This document shows positions 1 to 8,760 of a stretch of DNA of 64,000 nt, piece by piece. Both the position numbers and the translations under genes were made by a program. Location of the stretch: the NCBI GenBank assembly GCA_002363385.1, contig DEVL01000003.1:1427020-1491019 (forward strand), given 5' to 3'. Position 1 is the first letter of the stretch; each line of letters begins with the position of its first letter. Source of the DNA: Stenotrophomonas maltophilia (GTDB taxonomy: Bacteria; Pseudomonadota; Gammaproteobacteria; Xanthomonadales; Xanthomonadaceae). A model generated the notes under the pieces. That model ran no database searches, had not been told where the DNA came from, and saw nothing but the letters and a program-made list of their open reading frames with translations.

Positions 1-112
1 CGCGCGAGACCATCACCGTGGCGATCAGGCCAATGACCAGGCCGAGCAGACCGACGAACAGGTAGCGGTAGGCGGCGGACGGGCGGCGGGGTGGGGTCAC
101 GGGGTCGTTCAT
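1..112 (-). CDS. membrane-anchored protein, N-terminal part only
   Basis: The reverse strand encodes 37 residues, beginning with MNDPVTPPRRP and continuing into a hydrophobic stretch (about residues 18-35, YLFVGLLGLVIGLIATVMV). It then runs off the left edge of the window. The proline-rich start followed by one membrane segment suggests a single-pass inner-membrane protein with an N-in anchor. I do not recognise the family from this fragment. It is transcribed divergently from tcdA, and the 94 bp between the two start codons must hold both promoters. Confidence 0.6.
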   Translation of the reverse strand, partial: MNDPVTPPRRPSAAYRYLFVGLLGLVIGLIATVMVSR

Positions 113-206
113 GGTGGGGGCGTCCTTGGGGGTGGCTGCGGCGATGGTACGACGCGTCCTGTCCACGGCGCGTCCCGGACTGCGCTGTGCGCATTAAAAT
201 AGGGGC

Positions 207-1022
207 ATGAAGAACGACGTACTGCGCGAACGATTTGCCGGCATTGACCGGTTGTACGGGGTGGGCACCGTGGATCTGCTCGCCAGCCGCCGAGTGGCGG
301 TGGTGGGCATGGGCGGCGTCGGCTCGTGGGTGGTCGAAGCGCTCGCGCGCACGGCCGTCGGCCATCTGACCCTGATCGATGCCGACGATATCTGCGTGTC
401 CAACACCAATCGCCAGCTGCCGGCGCTGGCCGGGCAATACGGGCGCAACAAGGCCGAGGCGATGGCCGAGCGCTGCCGCGCGATCAACCCGGACATCAGC
501 GTCGATGCGGTTGCCTCGTTCCTGACCGTGTCCAACATGGTCGAGCTGCTGGACCGTGATTTCGATCTGGTGATCGATGCCTGCGACAGCTTCCGGGTCA
601 AGGTCGAGACCATCGCCTGGTGCCGCCGCCGCAAGCTGCCGATCCTGACCGTGGGCGCGGCCGGTGGCCGTACCGATCCCACCCTGGTTCGGATCCGCGA
701 TGTCTCGCGCACCGAACACGACGCGATGATGGCGTTGATCCGCAAGAAGCTGCGCAGCGATTTCAACTTCCCCAAGAACGCCTCGCGTTACTTCGGCGTG
801 CCGGCGGTGTACTCGCTGGAAAACGTGAAGTATCCGCAGGCCGACGGCAGCGTGTGCGGCATCCGCCCGAACCTTGGCGCGGACGCGGCGCTGAAGCTGG
901 ACTGCGGCGCCGGGCTGGGCGCGGCCACGCATATCACCGGTGCGTTCGCATTCGCAGCAGTGGGCAAAGCGCTGGAGATGCTGATGAAGCCGACGAAGCG
1001 TGTGGCGCCCGCCGGGGCTTGA
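207..1022 (+). CDS. tcdA: tRNA threonylcarbamoyladenosine dehydratase
   Basis: This 271-residue protein is a ThiF/MoeB/E1-like ATP-dependent enzyme of the TcdA (CsdL/YgdL) group. That family cyclises t6A37 in ANN-decoding tRNAs to the hydantoin form ct6A. The nucleotide-binding GMGGVG motif lies at residues 34-39, the acidic residues of LIDADD at 56-61 and the NTNRQ motif, with the conserved arginine, at 66-70. The length matches E. coli TcdA (268). A purine-rich AGGGG stretch sits just before the ATG and an AT-rich TTAAAAT a few bases further up could be the -10. The ThiF fold and family length fit well; MoeB-like paralogues are the only real alternative. Confidence 0.93.
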   Translation: MKNDVLRERFAGIDRLYGVGTVDLLASRRVAVVGMGGVGSWVVEALARTAVGHLTLIDADDICVSNTNRQLPALAGQYGRNKAEAMAERCRAINPDISVDAVASFLTVSNMVELLDRDFDLVIDACDSFRVKVETIAWCRRRKLPILTVGAAGGRTDPTLVRIRDVSRTEHDAMMALIRKKLRSDFNFPKNASRYFGVPAVYSLENVKYPQADGSVCGIRPNLGADAALKLDCGAGLGAATHITGAFAFAAVGKALEMLMKPTKRVAPAGA

Positions 1023-1041
1023 TCCAGACCGGTCCCGCCAC

Positions 1042-1803
1042 TCAGATACGGAACAACGCCTGGGCATTGGCGGTGGTCTGCGCGGCGATCGCCTCGGCCG
1101 GTTCCCCGCGCAGCCGCGCCACCGTTTCCAGGATTACCGGCAGACGCGCCGGTTCGTTACGCTCACCGCGAATCCCGGCATCGGGCTGGTCGGGGGCATC
1201 GGTTTCCAGCAGCAGCTGCTCCAGCGGCATCTGCGCCACCAGCCGCTGCAGGCGCTGGGCGCGGTCATAGGTCAACGGGCCGCCCAGCCCGATCAGGAAG
1301 CCCAGCTTGTGCAGCTGCGCCGCCTGCTCCGGACTACCCGGGAAGCTGTGCACCACGCCACGCAGGCCGCCGATCTGCTTGATCGCGGCGATCACCGCAT
1401 CCACCGCGCGGCGCGCATGCACGATCACTGGCAGATCGAACTCGCGGGCCAGCCGCAGCTGCCCGAGGAAGTAGTGCTGCTGCGTGTCCGGATCCAGCCC
1501 TTCGACAAAAAAATCGAGCCCGCACTCGCCCACGGCGCAGGGGCGCTCGCGCTCGAGCCACGTGCGCAGTTCCTCCAGGTGTTCCGGGCGGTGCTGGTCC
1601 AGAAACATCGGGTGCAGCCCGTAGGCCGGGTGCAGCCCATCCGCCAGCCGGCAGGCGTCGCGCAGGCCGGGCCAGCTCGCCTCAGTCACGGCGGGCACGA
1701 CCTGGGCCATGACGCCCGCCGCGCGCGCGCGCGCGATCACCTCCGGGCGATCCGTATCGAATTCGCCCGCATCCAGGTGGCAGTGGCTGTCGATCAACCT
1801 CAC
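1042..1803 (-). CDS. TatD family metal-dependent hydrolase (deoxyribonuclease type)
   Basis: A 253-residue TIM-barrel metallohydrolase of the TatD/YcfH/YjjV group. The metal ligands are visible: the HCH motif at residues 7-9 (IDSHCHLD), the glutamate of GECGLDFF near residue 94, single histidines in VIVHARRA and VVHSFPG, and the C-terminal LETDAP aspartate. Family members are cytosolic 3'-5' DNA/RNA exonucleases or D-aminoacyl-tRNA deacylase-like hydrolases. The substrate cannot be read from sequence. Genomes usually carry several paralogues, so I give no symbol. It follows a small membrane-protein gene with a 4-bp ATGA overlap, so the two are probably translated together. Confidence 0.9.
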   Translation of the reverse strand: MRLIDSHCHLDAGEFDTDRPEVIARARAAGVMAQVVPAVTEASWPGLRDACRLADGLHPAYGLHPMFLDQHRPEHLEELRTWLERERPCAVGECGLDFFVEGLDPDTQQHYFLGQLRLAREFDLPVIVHARRAVDAVIAAIKQIGGLRGVVHSFPGSPEQAAQLHKLGFLIGLGGPLTYDRAQRLQRLVAQMPLEQLLLETDAPDQPDAGIRGERNEPARLPVILETVARLRGEPAEAIAAQTTANAQALFRI

Positions 1804-2024
1804 GCGCGGCGCTTGGCGGGCAGTGGCGGCGGAAGCTTGTCGCCACGACGCTTCCAGTTGGCCAGCAGCAGCGTGCCCAGGCCGAACAGGATTTCATCGA
1901 CGAACGGCAGCGGGTCGGGAATCACCAACGTCACCGCAAACAGCGCGGCCGTGAGTTTGAACAGGGTGGGGTAGCGCAGCCGACGCGCCCATTCCAGCAC
2001 CGGCAACAGTATGGGATTGGACAT
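1800..2024 (-). CDS. small conserved membrane protein (DUF6116-like)
   Basis: A 74-residue protein starting MSNPILLPVL. It has one or two hydrophobic stretches (about residues 18-32 and 41-53) and a basic, proline-rich tail (KRRGDKLPPPLPAKRR). I chose this start because AGGAG lies 7 bases before the ATG at 2024; an in-frame upstream ATG at 2147 lacks such a site and would add a low-complexity extension. The central IPDPLPFVDEILFGLGTLLL pattern looks like the short Xanthomonadaceae family usually filed as DUF6116. The gene overlaps the TatD-family gene by 4 bp. Function unknown. Confidence 0.75.
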   Translation of the reverse strand: MSNPILLPVLEWARRLRYPTLFKLTAALFAVTLVIPDPLPFVDEILFGLGTLLLANWKRRGDKLPPPLPAKRRA

Positions 2025-2183
2025 GACGCACTCCTGGGCAGACGCTGTAAACGCTATCACGAGCCTGAGGCTCACTGAACCTGAATGGGCGCCCGAATGT
2101 TCACGATCCGTGGAGATTCCGTTCAGGGTGGCCGTGCTGGAATTCACTCAAGAACGTTGCGGATCGTCCGCAAGGAGCCGGTT

Positions 2184-3011
2184 ATGAAAAGTACAACTAC
2201 TACTGCTTTGGTCGCTGCGGGTGCGCTGCTGGTTGGCGGTATCGCCACCGCTGCCTTCATGAAGGGCGGTTCCTCGCCCGAGGCGGTGACCGCTGCACAG
2301 ACCCGGCCCACCCTGGACACCACGCCGCTGGCCGACGATGGCGCGCGCACTGATCAGCTGGCCATTGAAGACAAGGCGGGCAAGCTGGAATACGCCGACA
2401 TCGTCAAGGTCGATCCGTTGACCAAGAAAGAAAAGGCGTACGCCACCGTGATCGGCACCGAGCCGGTGCGCGAGACGTCCAGCACCCAGACGCCGCATGA
2501 AGTCTGCCAGGACGTGGTGGTGCAGGAACGCCTGCCCGAACGCGACGGCAATGTGGGCGGTACCGTCGCCGGTGCTGTGATCGGCGGCCTGCTGGGCAAC
2601 CAGGTCGGCGGTGGCAATGGCCGCAAGGCCGCCACGGCTGCTGGTGCTGTCGCTGGCGGCATGATCGGTAACCAGGTCGACAAGCGCCATGTGGGTGGCC
2701 GCGTGGTCAACCGTACCGAGCGCCAGTGCCACACCGAAACCGCGACCTCCGAGTCGACCCGCGTGACCGGCTACAACGTCACCTACCGCAATGAAGACGG
2801 CACCACCGGCACCATGCGCATGGCCAGCAAGCCGGGCAACCGCATCCCGATGGGCACCACCAACGCGGTCACCGGCTACAACGTGACCTACCGTTATGAC
2901 GGCGCCGAGAAGACCGTGAAGATGGACAACAAGCCGAGCAGCGATCGCCTGCCAGTGATCGACGGTCAGCTGGTTACCCAGACCGCTGCACTGGATGCCA
3001 ACAGGCAGTAA
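2184..3011 (+). CDS. glycine-zipper envelope protein
   Basis: A 275-residue exported protein. The N-terminus (MKSTTTTALVAAGALLVGGI) is a signal anchor or uncleaved signal sequence. Around residues 127-160 there is a clear glycine-zipper 2TM domain with alternating Gly/Ala (GAVIGGLLGNQVGGGNGRK, then GAVAGGMIGNQVDK), as in the Rickettsia 17-kDa antigen family. Two related tracts follow (TGYNVTYRNEDGTTGTMRM and TGYNVTYRYDGAEKTVKM), an internal duplication typical of SH3/beta-rich tails in these proteins. AAGGAG lies 6 bases before the ATG and decides the start. The gene is followed by a good intrinsic terminator, so it is probably monocistronic. A structural or stress-related envelope role is inference. 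Confidence 0.85.
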   Translation: MKSTTTTALVAAGALLVGGIATAAFMKGGSSPEAVTAAQTRPTLDTTPLADDGARTDQLAIEDKAGKLEYADIVKVDPLTKKEKAYATVIGTEPVRETSSTQTPHEVCQDVVVQERLPERDGNVGGTVAGAVIGGLLGNQVGGGNGRKAATAAGAVAGGMIGNQVDKRHVGGRVVNRTERQCHTETATSESTRVTGYNVTYRNEDGTTGTMRMASKPGNRIPMGTTNAVTGYNVTYRYDGAEKTVKMDNKPSSDRLPVIDGQLVTQTAALDANRQ

Positions 3012-3036
3012 GTTCCTGCCGCATCAATGCAGCACC

Positions 3037-3067
3037 AGCACGCCGGCATCTGCCGGCGTGCTGCGTT
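3037..3067 (+). terminator. intrinsic terminator after the glycine-zipper gene
   Basis: An 11-bp perfect stem (AGCACGCCGGC pairing with GCCGGCGTGCT) with a 4-base loop is followed by GCGTTTT. It begins 26 bases after the stop codon of the upstream gene. Confidence 0.8.
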
Positions 3068-3142
3068 TTGGGGCGAGCCGCACGGCACGCCGATCAGTGC
3101 ATCTGCGATCATGCCGGCACGCATGCAACACATGAGGACGCC

Positions 3143-3694
3143 ATGAGCATTTTCGACCTCCAGCTGGAGACCGACCGTCTGATCCTGCGCCCACCGCGCG
3201 CCGAGGATTTTGATGCCTTCCTGCGCTTCTGCTCGGACCCGGAGGTGATGCAGCACCTCGGTGGTGTGCAGGCGCCTTCCCAGGCCTGGCGCAGCTTCAG
3301 CTGTCTGGCTGGCAGCTGGCATCTGTACGGGTTTTCGATGTTCTCGGTGATCGAAAAAAGCAGCGGTGACTGGGTCGGCCGGATGGGCCCGTGGCAGCCG
3401 CTGGACTGGCCGGGCACCGAGGTCGGCTGGAGCATCCGCCGCGAGAGCTGGGGCAAGGGCTATGCGCCCGAGGCAGCAGCGGCCAGCATGGACTGGGCGT
3501 TCGACACGCTGGGCTGGGAAGAGATCATCCACACCATCGATGCCGCCAACGAAAATTCCAAGGTGGTCGCGCGCAAGCTGGGCAGTTCGCTGCTGCGCAT
3601 CGGCGAACTGCCGCCGCCACACGCCGGCAAGCCGATCGAGATCTGGGGCCAGTCGCGGCAGCAGTGGCAGCAGCGTCGCGCCGGCCAACGATGA
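3143..3694 (+). CDS. GNAT family N-acetyltransferase (RimJ/RimL type)
   Basis: A 183-residue acetyltransferase. The N-terminal LETDRLILRPPRAEDFDAF is the hallmark opening of the Acetyltransf_3 (RimJ/RimL) branch. The region around WSIRRESWGKGYAPEAAAA carries the acetyl-CoA pyrophosphate-binding loop (here SWGKGYA, a variant of Q/RxxGxG/A), and HTIDAANENSKVVARKLG is the conserved beta5-alpha region. GAGGA sits 5 bases before the chosen ATG. Substrate unknown: this branch acetylates ribosomal protein N-termini, amino acids or small amines. Confidence 0.88.
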   Translation: MSIFDLQLETDRLILRPPRAEDFDAFLRFCSDPEVMQHLGGVQAPSQAWRSFSCLAGSWHLYGFSMFSVIEKSSGDWVGRMGPWQPLDWPGTEVGWSIRRESWGKGYAPEAAAASMDWAFDTLGWEEIIHTIDAANENSKVVARKLGSSLLRIGELPPPHAGKPIEIWGQSRQQWQQRRAGQR

Positions 3695-3742
3695 TGCTGC
3701 ACCCCGCGCTTGGCAAACCCGATGCGGTGAGGCCAGACTCGC

Positions 3743-3767
3743 CATCGCGGGCGAGCCGCCCGCGATG
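3743..3767. repeat. perfect hairpin between the GNAT and E1 genes
   Basis: A 10-bp perfect stem (CATCGCGGGC with GCCCGCGATG) and a 5-base loop. No T-tract follows, so it could act as a factor-assisted terminator or mRNA-stabilising structure. It is the main feature of the 130-bp gap before the fused E1 gene. Confidence 0.55.
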
Positions 3768-3824
3768 TATGAGCAAGAGTCCATCCGGCTGTCCACACCC
3801 GCAACACGTCACGGAGGGTGATGC

Positions 3825-6104
3825 ATGTTTGCCGTGGTTCCCGATCCGATTCCCGCGCGCATGAAAGGCCTCAACCGGGCCGAGATCTGCGACGCCAACT
3901 TCATCGATTTCGTGAAGCAGTGGCGCGGCGATCCCGCCCCGACACCCGCCCCGGAGATGCCGATCCTGCCCGGCAGCACGCTGGACGCGCAGGGCTTTGC
4001 CGAACTGTTCGAATCCCAGCTGATCAGTCGCCACCTGGATCTGATGGCGCGCGTGCTGCGCGTGCAGAACAAGGTCTTCTATACCATCGGTTCGTCCGGC
4101 CATGAAGGCAATGCGCTGGTGGCACGCTTGGCCCGGCACACCGATCCGGCGTTCCTGCATTACCGCTCCGGCGGCTTCATGGCCGAGCGCTTCCGCAAGC
4201 TGCCGGGCATGGATCCGGTGATGGATGCGGCGCTTTCGTTCGCGGCCAGTCGGGACGATCCGGCCAGCGGCGGGCGCCACAAGGTGTGGGGCAGCAAGCC
4301 GCTGTGGGTGCTGCCGCAGACCTCCACGATCGCCTCGCACCTGCCCAAGGCCTTGGGTACCGCGCTGGCCATCGAAAGCGGGCGACGCATCGGCCACACG
4401 CTGCCGATTCCCGAGGACAGCGTGGTGATCTGCTCCTTCGGCGATGCCTCGGCCAACCACGCCACCGCGCAGACCGCGTTCAACACGGCGGCGTGGGCGG
4501 CGTACCAGCGGCTGCCGGCGCCGATCCTGTTCGTCTGCGAGGACAACGGCATCGGCATCTCGGTGAAGACGCCGGACGGCTGGATCGCGCAGAGTTTCTC
4601 GCATCGCCCGGGCCTGGATTACTTCTTCGCTGATGGGCTGGATCTGGTGGAGGGGCATGCGCAGGTCGAGCGCGCGCTGGCGCATTGCCGGCAGACCCGC
4701 CGCCCGACCTTCCTGCACCTGCGCACCACGCGGTTGATGGGCCATGCCGGCACCGATTTCGAGATCGAATGGCGGCCGTTGCCGGAGCTGTGCGCGGCCG
4801 AGGCCAGCGATCCGCTGCTGCGCTCGGCGGCGATCGCGATGCAGTCCGGATGGATGACCGCCGGGCAGGTGCTGGATCTGTACGAGCGTGTGCGCGCGCG
4901 CTGTTTCGCGGCGGCCGCCGAAGCGGATCAACGTCCAAAGCTGACCGCTCTCGCCGAGGTCATCGCCCCACTGGCGCCGTACTCGCCGGTGGCGGTCCAT
5001 GCCGAAGCCACGCGCGTGGCCGCTGATGACGCGCGTGCTGCCGCCTTCGGTGGTGAGGCGCAGTTGCCCGAAGCCCAGCCACCCCGCCATCTGGCGATCC
5101 AGATCAACCAGGCCCTGCACGATCTGATGGCCAAGTACCCGGCCACGCTGCTGTTCGGCGAGGACGTCGCGCAGAAGGGGGGGGTGTATACGGTCAGCAA
5201 GGGCCTGCTCACGGCGTTTGGCCCGCGCCGCGTGTTCAACACCCTGCTGGACGAAACCATGATCCTGGGCATGGCGCAGGGCCTGGCCAACCTGGGCATG
5301 CTGCCGATCCCGGAGATCCAGTACCTGGCCTACCTGCACAACGCGGTCGACCAGCTGCGTGGCGAGGCGTGCTCGCTGCAGTTCTTCTCCAACGATCAGT
5401 ACCGCAACCCCATGCTGGTGCGCATTGCCGGGCTTGGCTACCAGAAGGGCTTCGGCGGGCATTTCCACAACGACAACTCGATCGCTGCGCTGCGCGACAT
5501 TCCCGGCCTGGTGGTCGGCTGTCCGTCGCGCGGTGACGATGCGGCGATGATGCTGCGCACCTTGGCGGCGCTGGCGACCGTCGATGGCCGGGTCGCGGTG
5601 TTCCTCGAGCCGATCGCGCTGTACATGACCAAGGACCTGCACGCGCCGGGCGATGGGCAATGGCTGTTCCCGTATCCGGCACCGGACCAGGCCCTGGTGC
5701 TCGGCGAGGGTCGGGTCTACGCGCCGGAGGCCAATGACCTGGTCATCTTCACCTACGGCAATGGCGTGCCGATGAGCCTGCGGGCGGCACGGGCGATCGA
5801 GCAGCAGCTGGGTTGGCAGGTGCGGGTGGTCGATCTGCGCTGGCTGGTGCCGCTCAATGCGGGTTTCATCGCCGCGCAGGCTGCCGATGCCCAGCGCGTG
5901 CTGGTGGTCGATGAGGGGCGGCACAGCGCCGGGGTGGGCGAGGGCGTGATCACCGCGCTGGTCGAGGCCGGGCTGGGGCACCTGCCGATCCGACGGGTAT
6001 GCGGAGCCGATACCTACACCCCGCTGGCGGGGGCAGCATTGTGCGTGCTTCCAAGCGACAATGCGGTATTGAACGCCGCCCTCGCGCTGGCGCAGGACCA
6101 TTGA
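3825..6104 (+). CDS. 2-oxoacid dehydrogenase E1, fused alpha and beta subunits
   Basis: A 759-residue thiamine-diphosphate enzyme joining both E1 chains. Residues about 60-400 are the alpha part: a substrate-site region GHEGNALVARLARHTD and the TPP motif from GDASANH near residue 206 to CEDNGIGI about 30 residues later. Residues about 420-755 are the beta part, with the transketolase-like pyrimidine domain (ATLLFGEDVAQKGGVY) and C-terminal domain (VVDLRWLVPLN). By homology it decarboxylates a pyruvate or branched-chain 2-oxoacid and passes the acyl group to a lipoyl E2. Branched-chain acids are plausible because xanthomonads make iso/anteiso fatty acids. No E2 or E3 gene is adjacent. GGAGG 7 bases before the ATG sets the start. 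The asparagine synthetase gene starts 3 bases after its stop. Confidence 0.88.
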   Translation: MFAVVPDPIPARMKGLNRAEICDANFIDFVKQWRGDPAPTPAPEMPILPGSTLDAQGFAELFESQLISRHLDLMARVLRVQNKVFYTIGSSGHEGNALVARLARHTDPAFLHYRSGGFMAERFRKLPGMDPVMDAALSFAASRDDPASGGRHKVWGSKPLWVLPQTSTIASHLPKALGTALAIESGRRIGHTLPIPEDSVVICSFGDASANHATAQTAFNTAAWAAYQRLPAPILFVCEDNGIGISVKTPDGWIAQSFSHRPGLDYFFADGLDLVEGHAQVERALAHCRQTRRPTFLHLRTTRLMGHAGTDFEIEWRPLPELCAAEASDPLLRSAAIAMQSGWMTAGQVLDLYERVRARCFAAAAEADQRPKLTALAEVIAPLAPYSPVAVHAEATRVAADDARAAAFGGEAQLPEAQPPRHLAIQINQALHDLMAKYPATLLFGEDVAQKGGVYTVSKGLLTAFGPRRVFNTLLDETMILGMAQGLANLGMLPIPEIQYLAYLHNAVDQLRGEACSLQFFSNDQYRNPMLVRIAGLGYQKGFGGHFHNDNSIAALRDIPGLVVGCPSRGDDAAMMLRTLAALATVDGRVAVFLEPIALYMTKDLHAPGDGQWLFPYPAPDQALVLGEGRVYAPEANDLVIFTYGNGVPMSLRAARAIEQQLGWQVRVVDLRWLVPLNAGFIAAQAADAQRVLVVDEGRHSAGVGEGVITALVEAGLGHLPIRRVCGADTYTPLAGAALCVLPSDNAVLNAALALAQDH

Positions 6105-6107
6105 TAC

Positions 6108-8051
6108 ATGTGTGGATTGGCAGGCATGTTGCTGCCCGCTCCGGCAAGGGAGCAGGCAGCACTGGAAGAACAGGCGCGGCGCATGGGCGACGCATTGGTG
6201 CACCGTGGCCCGGATGACAGCGGGGTGTGGGCCGATGCCTCGGCCGGCATCGCGTTGGCGCACCGCCGGCTGAGCATCCTGGACCTGTCGCCGCTGGGCC
6301 ATCAGCCGATGACCTCGGTGGATGGTCGTTATGTGCTGGCCTACAACGGCGAGGTCTACAACTTTGCCGAACTGCGCGCCGAGCTGGAAGCGCTGGGGCA
6401 TGGTTTCCGCGGCCATTCGGATACCGAAGTGCTGCTGGCCGCGATCACCGAGTGGGGCTTCGACGAGACCCTGCAGCGCAGCAACGGCATGTTCGCCATC
6501 GCCCTGTGGGACCGCGCCGAGCGCTGCCTGTGGCTGGCCCGCGACCGGGTCGGCAAGAAACCGCTGTACTACGGCTGGGCCGGTGAAGCGCTGGTGTTCG
6601 GCTCCGAGCTCAAGGCGCTGTGGCAGCATCCGGCCTTCGACAACGAGGTCGACCGCGATGCGCTGACCCTGCTGCTGCGGCTGGATTACATTCCCGCGCC
6701 GCACTGCATCCACGCACGCTGTTTCAAGCTGATGCCGGGTCGCGTGCTGCGGCTGGACGCCGAGGCGGTGGCCGCCGGCGCTGCCGCGCATCGCCCGGAC
6801 CAGCTGCAGCAGCCGTTCTGGAATGCGCGCGAGCGCATGCAGCAGGCACTGGCCGCGCCGTTCACCGGCAACGAGGCCGAGGCTGAAGAGCGTCTTGATG
6901 CCGTGCTGCGCGACGCGGTGGCGCTGCGCATGGTGGCCGACGTGCCGGTCGGCGTCTTCCTTTCCGGCGGCACCGACTCTTCGGTGGTGGCCGCCTTGAT
7001 GCAGGCACAGTCAAGCCAGCCGGTGCACAGTTTCAGCATCGGCTTCACCGGCTCGGATCATGACGAGGCGCCGCTGGCCAAGTCGCTGGCCCAGCACCTG
7101 GGCTGCGATCACACCGAGCTGTATGTCAGCGGCGCCGATGCGTTGGCCGTGGTGCCCAGTCTGCCGGCGATGTTCGACGAACCCTTCGCCGATGCCTCGC
7201 AGGTGCCCACGGCGCTGGTCGCCAAGCTGGCGCGGCAGGGCGTGACCGTGGCGCTGTCCGGTGACGGTGGCGATGAACTGTTCTTCGGCTACACCCGCTA
7301 CCAGCGGGCGATGCGCAATTGGCGCCTGCTGGGAAAGGTGCCTGCGCCGCTGCGGCGCTGGATGGCCAGCCATGCGCATACGCAGGGAGAGGCCTCGCGC
7401 ACGGGCGGGCTGGCCGCGCTGCTGGCCGAGTCGGGCGCGCGCGGCATCGGCGATGTCTACCGCAACCGTATTTCGCGCTGGCGCGATCCGGTGGCGGCCG
7501 TTCGCGGTGCACAGGCGGCCGGCAGCTTCTACGACCTGGCCGATCCGCTGCACGGTGCCGGCTCACCGGCGGACGCGATGATGCTGGCCGATTTCAGCAC
7601 CTATCTGCCCGATGACCTGCTGTGCAAGGTGGACCGCACCAGCATGGCGGTCAGCCTGGAGGCGCGTGCACCGCTGCTGGACTGGCGGGTGGCCGAGTTC
7701 GCCTGGTCGCTGCCGATGGCCATGAAGCAGCGCGATGGCGTCAGCAAGTACCTGCTCAAGCGCGTGCTGGGCCGCTATGTACCGCAGGACATGGTGCACC
7801 GCCCCAAGCGTGGCTTCGGTGCCCCGGTCAGCGCGTGGCTCAAGGGCGACCTGCGTGGCTGGGCCGATGAACTGTTGGATCCGGCGCGGCTGGCCGAGGA
7901 GGGCGTGTTCAACGTCGAGGCGGTGGCGCCGCTGTGGCAGCAGTTCAAGCAGGGCGAGCGCAAGTGGCACACGCATCTGTGGAACGTGCTGATGTTCCAG
8001 GCCTGGCAGGCGCATTGGCGCAGCGTGCGCGCCGAAGTGACGCGCGCGTAG
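6108..8051 (+). CDS. asnB: asparagine synthase (glutamine-hydrolysing)
   Basis: A 647-residue class B asparagine synthetase. The initiator Met is followed directly by the nucleophilic Cys2 (MCGLAGML). The Ntn glutaminase domain fills about residues 1-190, with the RGPDDSGVW loop and the AYNGEVYNF strand. The synthetase domain carries the PP-loop SGGTDSS near residue 285 and SGDGGDELFFGY near 384. It makes Asn from Asp, ATP and Gln, or amidates a related carboxylate. Its length exceeds that of E. coli AsnB (554), like the long AsnB homologues often found with polysaccharide or secondary-metabolite genes, so the true substrate may not be free aspartate. It is coupled to the fused E1 gene upstream. 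Confidence 0.92.
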   Translation: MCGLAGMLLPAPAREQAALEEQARRMGDALVHRGPDDSGVWADASAGIALAHRRLSILDLSPLGHQPMTSVDGRYVLAYNGEVYNFAELRAELEALGHGFRGHSDTEVLLAAITEWGFDETLQRSNGMFAIALWDRAERCLWLARDRVGKKPLYYGWAGEALVFGSELKALWQHPAFDNEVDRDALTLLLRLDYIPAPHCIHARCFKLMPGRVLRLDAEAVAAGAAAHRPDQLQQPFWNARERMQQALAAPFTGNEAEAEERLDAVLRDAVALRMVADVPVGVFLSGGTDSSVVAALMQAQSSQPVHSFSIGFTGSDHDEAPLAKSLAQHLGCDHTELYVSGADALAVVPSLPAMFDEPFADASQVPTALVAKLARQGVTVALSGDGGDELFFGYTRYQRAMRNWRLLGKVPAPLRRWMASHAHTQGEASRTGGLAALLAESGARGIGDVYRNRISRWRDPVAAVRGAQAAGSFYDLADPLHGAGSPADAMMLADFSTYLPDDLLCKVDRTSMAVSLEARAPLLDWRVAEFAWSLPMAMKQRDGVSKYLLKRVLGRYVPQDMVHRPKRGFGAPVSAWLKGDLRGWADELLDPARLAEEGVFNVEAVAPLWQQFKQGERKWHTHLWNVLMFQAWQAHWRSVRAEVTRA

Positions 8052-8081
8052 CGCCGCGCGTGCGGGTTCGTCTGGACGAAG

Positions 8082-8102
8082 GGCAGCCACGCCATGCGTG
8101 GC
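8082..8102 (+). terminator. hairpin after asnB
   Basis: A 9-bp perfect stem (CAGCCACGC with GCGTGGCTG) and a CAT loop, 30 bases after the asnB stop. A smaller TTCGTC/GACGAA hairpin lies just upstream (8065-8078). There is no T-run, so termination is only a possibility; the element also resembles a REP stem. Confidence 0.4.
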
Positions 8103-8172
8103 TGACGTCGCCTTCACCGTTGCCGAAGGTAAGCCCGCCTAGGCTGGGCCTTCCCCCAACGGAGCAAACGTG

Positions 8173-8733
8173 ATGGCCGAATACAAGATCGCCGTACTGG
8201 TCGGCAGCCTGCGCAAGGGCTCGCACAATCAGGCGTTGGCCCACGCGCTGGAGAAGCTCGCCGCCGGCAAGGCGGTGTTCTCCTACGTGGAGATCGGTGA
8301 CCTGCCGCTGTACAACCAGGATTTCGACAAGGACTACCCCAGCCAGGGCGTCCGCCTGAAGCAGCAGATCCGGGATGCCGATGCGGTGCTGTTCGTCACC
8401 CCCGAATACAACCGCTCGGTCCCGGGCGTGCTCAAGAACGCCATCGACGTGGGCTCGCGCCCTTATGGCGACAGCGCTTTTGCCGGCAAGCCGGCGGCGG
8501 TGATCGGCGCCTCGGTCGGCGTGATCGGCACCGCACTGGCCCAGCAGCACCTGCGCAACATCCTGGCCTACCTGGACATGCCGGTACTCGGCCAGCCCGA
8601 GGCCTTCCTGCACCTCAAGGAAGGGCTGATCGACGCGCACGGCACGATCAGCAACGAGGGCACCAAGGACTTCCTGCAGGGCTTCGTGGACAAATTCATC
8701 GCGTGGGTCGGCACCCACGGCGGCACGCACTGA
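8173..8733 (+). CDS. NADPH-dependent FMN reductase (ChrR/YieF type)
   Basis: A 186-residue flavodoxin-fold reductase. The N-terminal VLVGSLRKGSHNQALA loop binds the FMN phosphate, VTPEYNRSVPGVLKNAID is the family signature (PEYNxSxPGxLKNAxD), and GVIGTALAQQHLR follows at about residue 118. These enzymes reduce quinones, chromate or azo compounds using NAD(P)H and protect against redox cycling. GGAG lies 8 bases before this ATG; a GTG one codon upstream is possible but too close to it. It stands alone between asnB and dnaB. Confidence 0.9.
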   Translation: MAEYKIAVLVGSLRKGSHNQALAHALEKLAAGKAVFSYVEIGDLPLYNQDFDKDYPSQGVRLKQQIRDADAVLFVTPEYNRSVPGVLKNAIDVGSRPYGDSAFAGKPAAVIGASVGVIGTALAQQHLRNILAYLDMPVLGQPEAFLHLKEGLIDAHGTISNEGTKDFLQGFVDKFIAWVGTHGGTH

Positions 8734-8760
8734 TCCACCGCGAGCGGGTCATGCATCTGC

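Noticed and set aside
3525..6791. Open reading frame of 1088 codons on the minus strand
   Set aside because: Antisense to the GNAT, fused E1 and asnB genes; no signal of its own.
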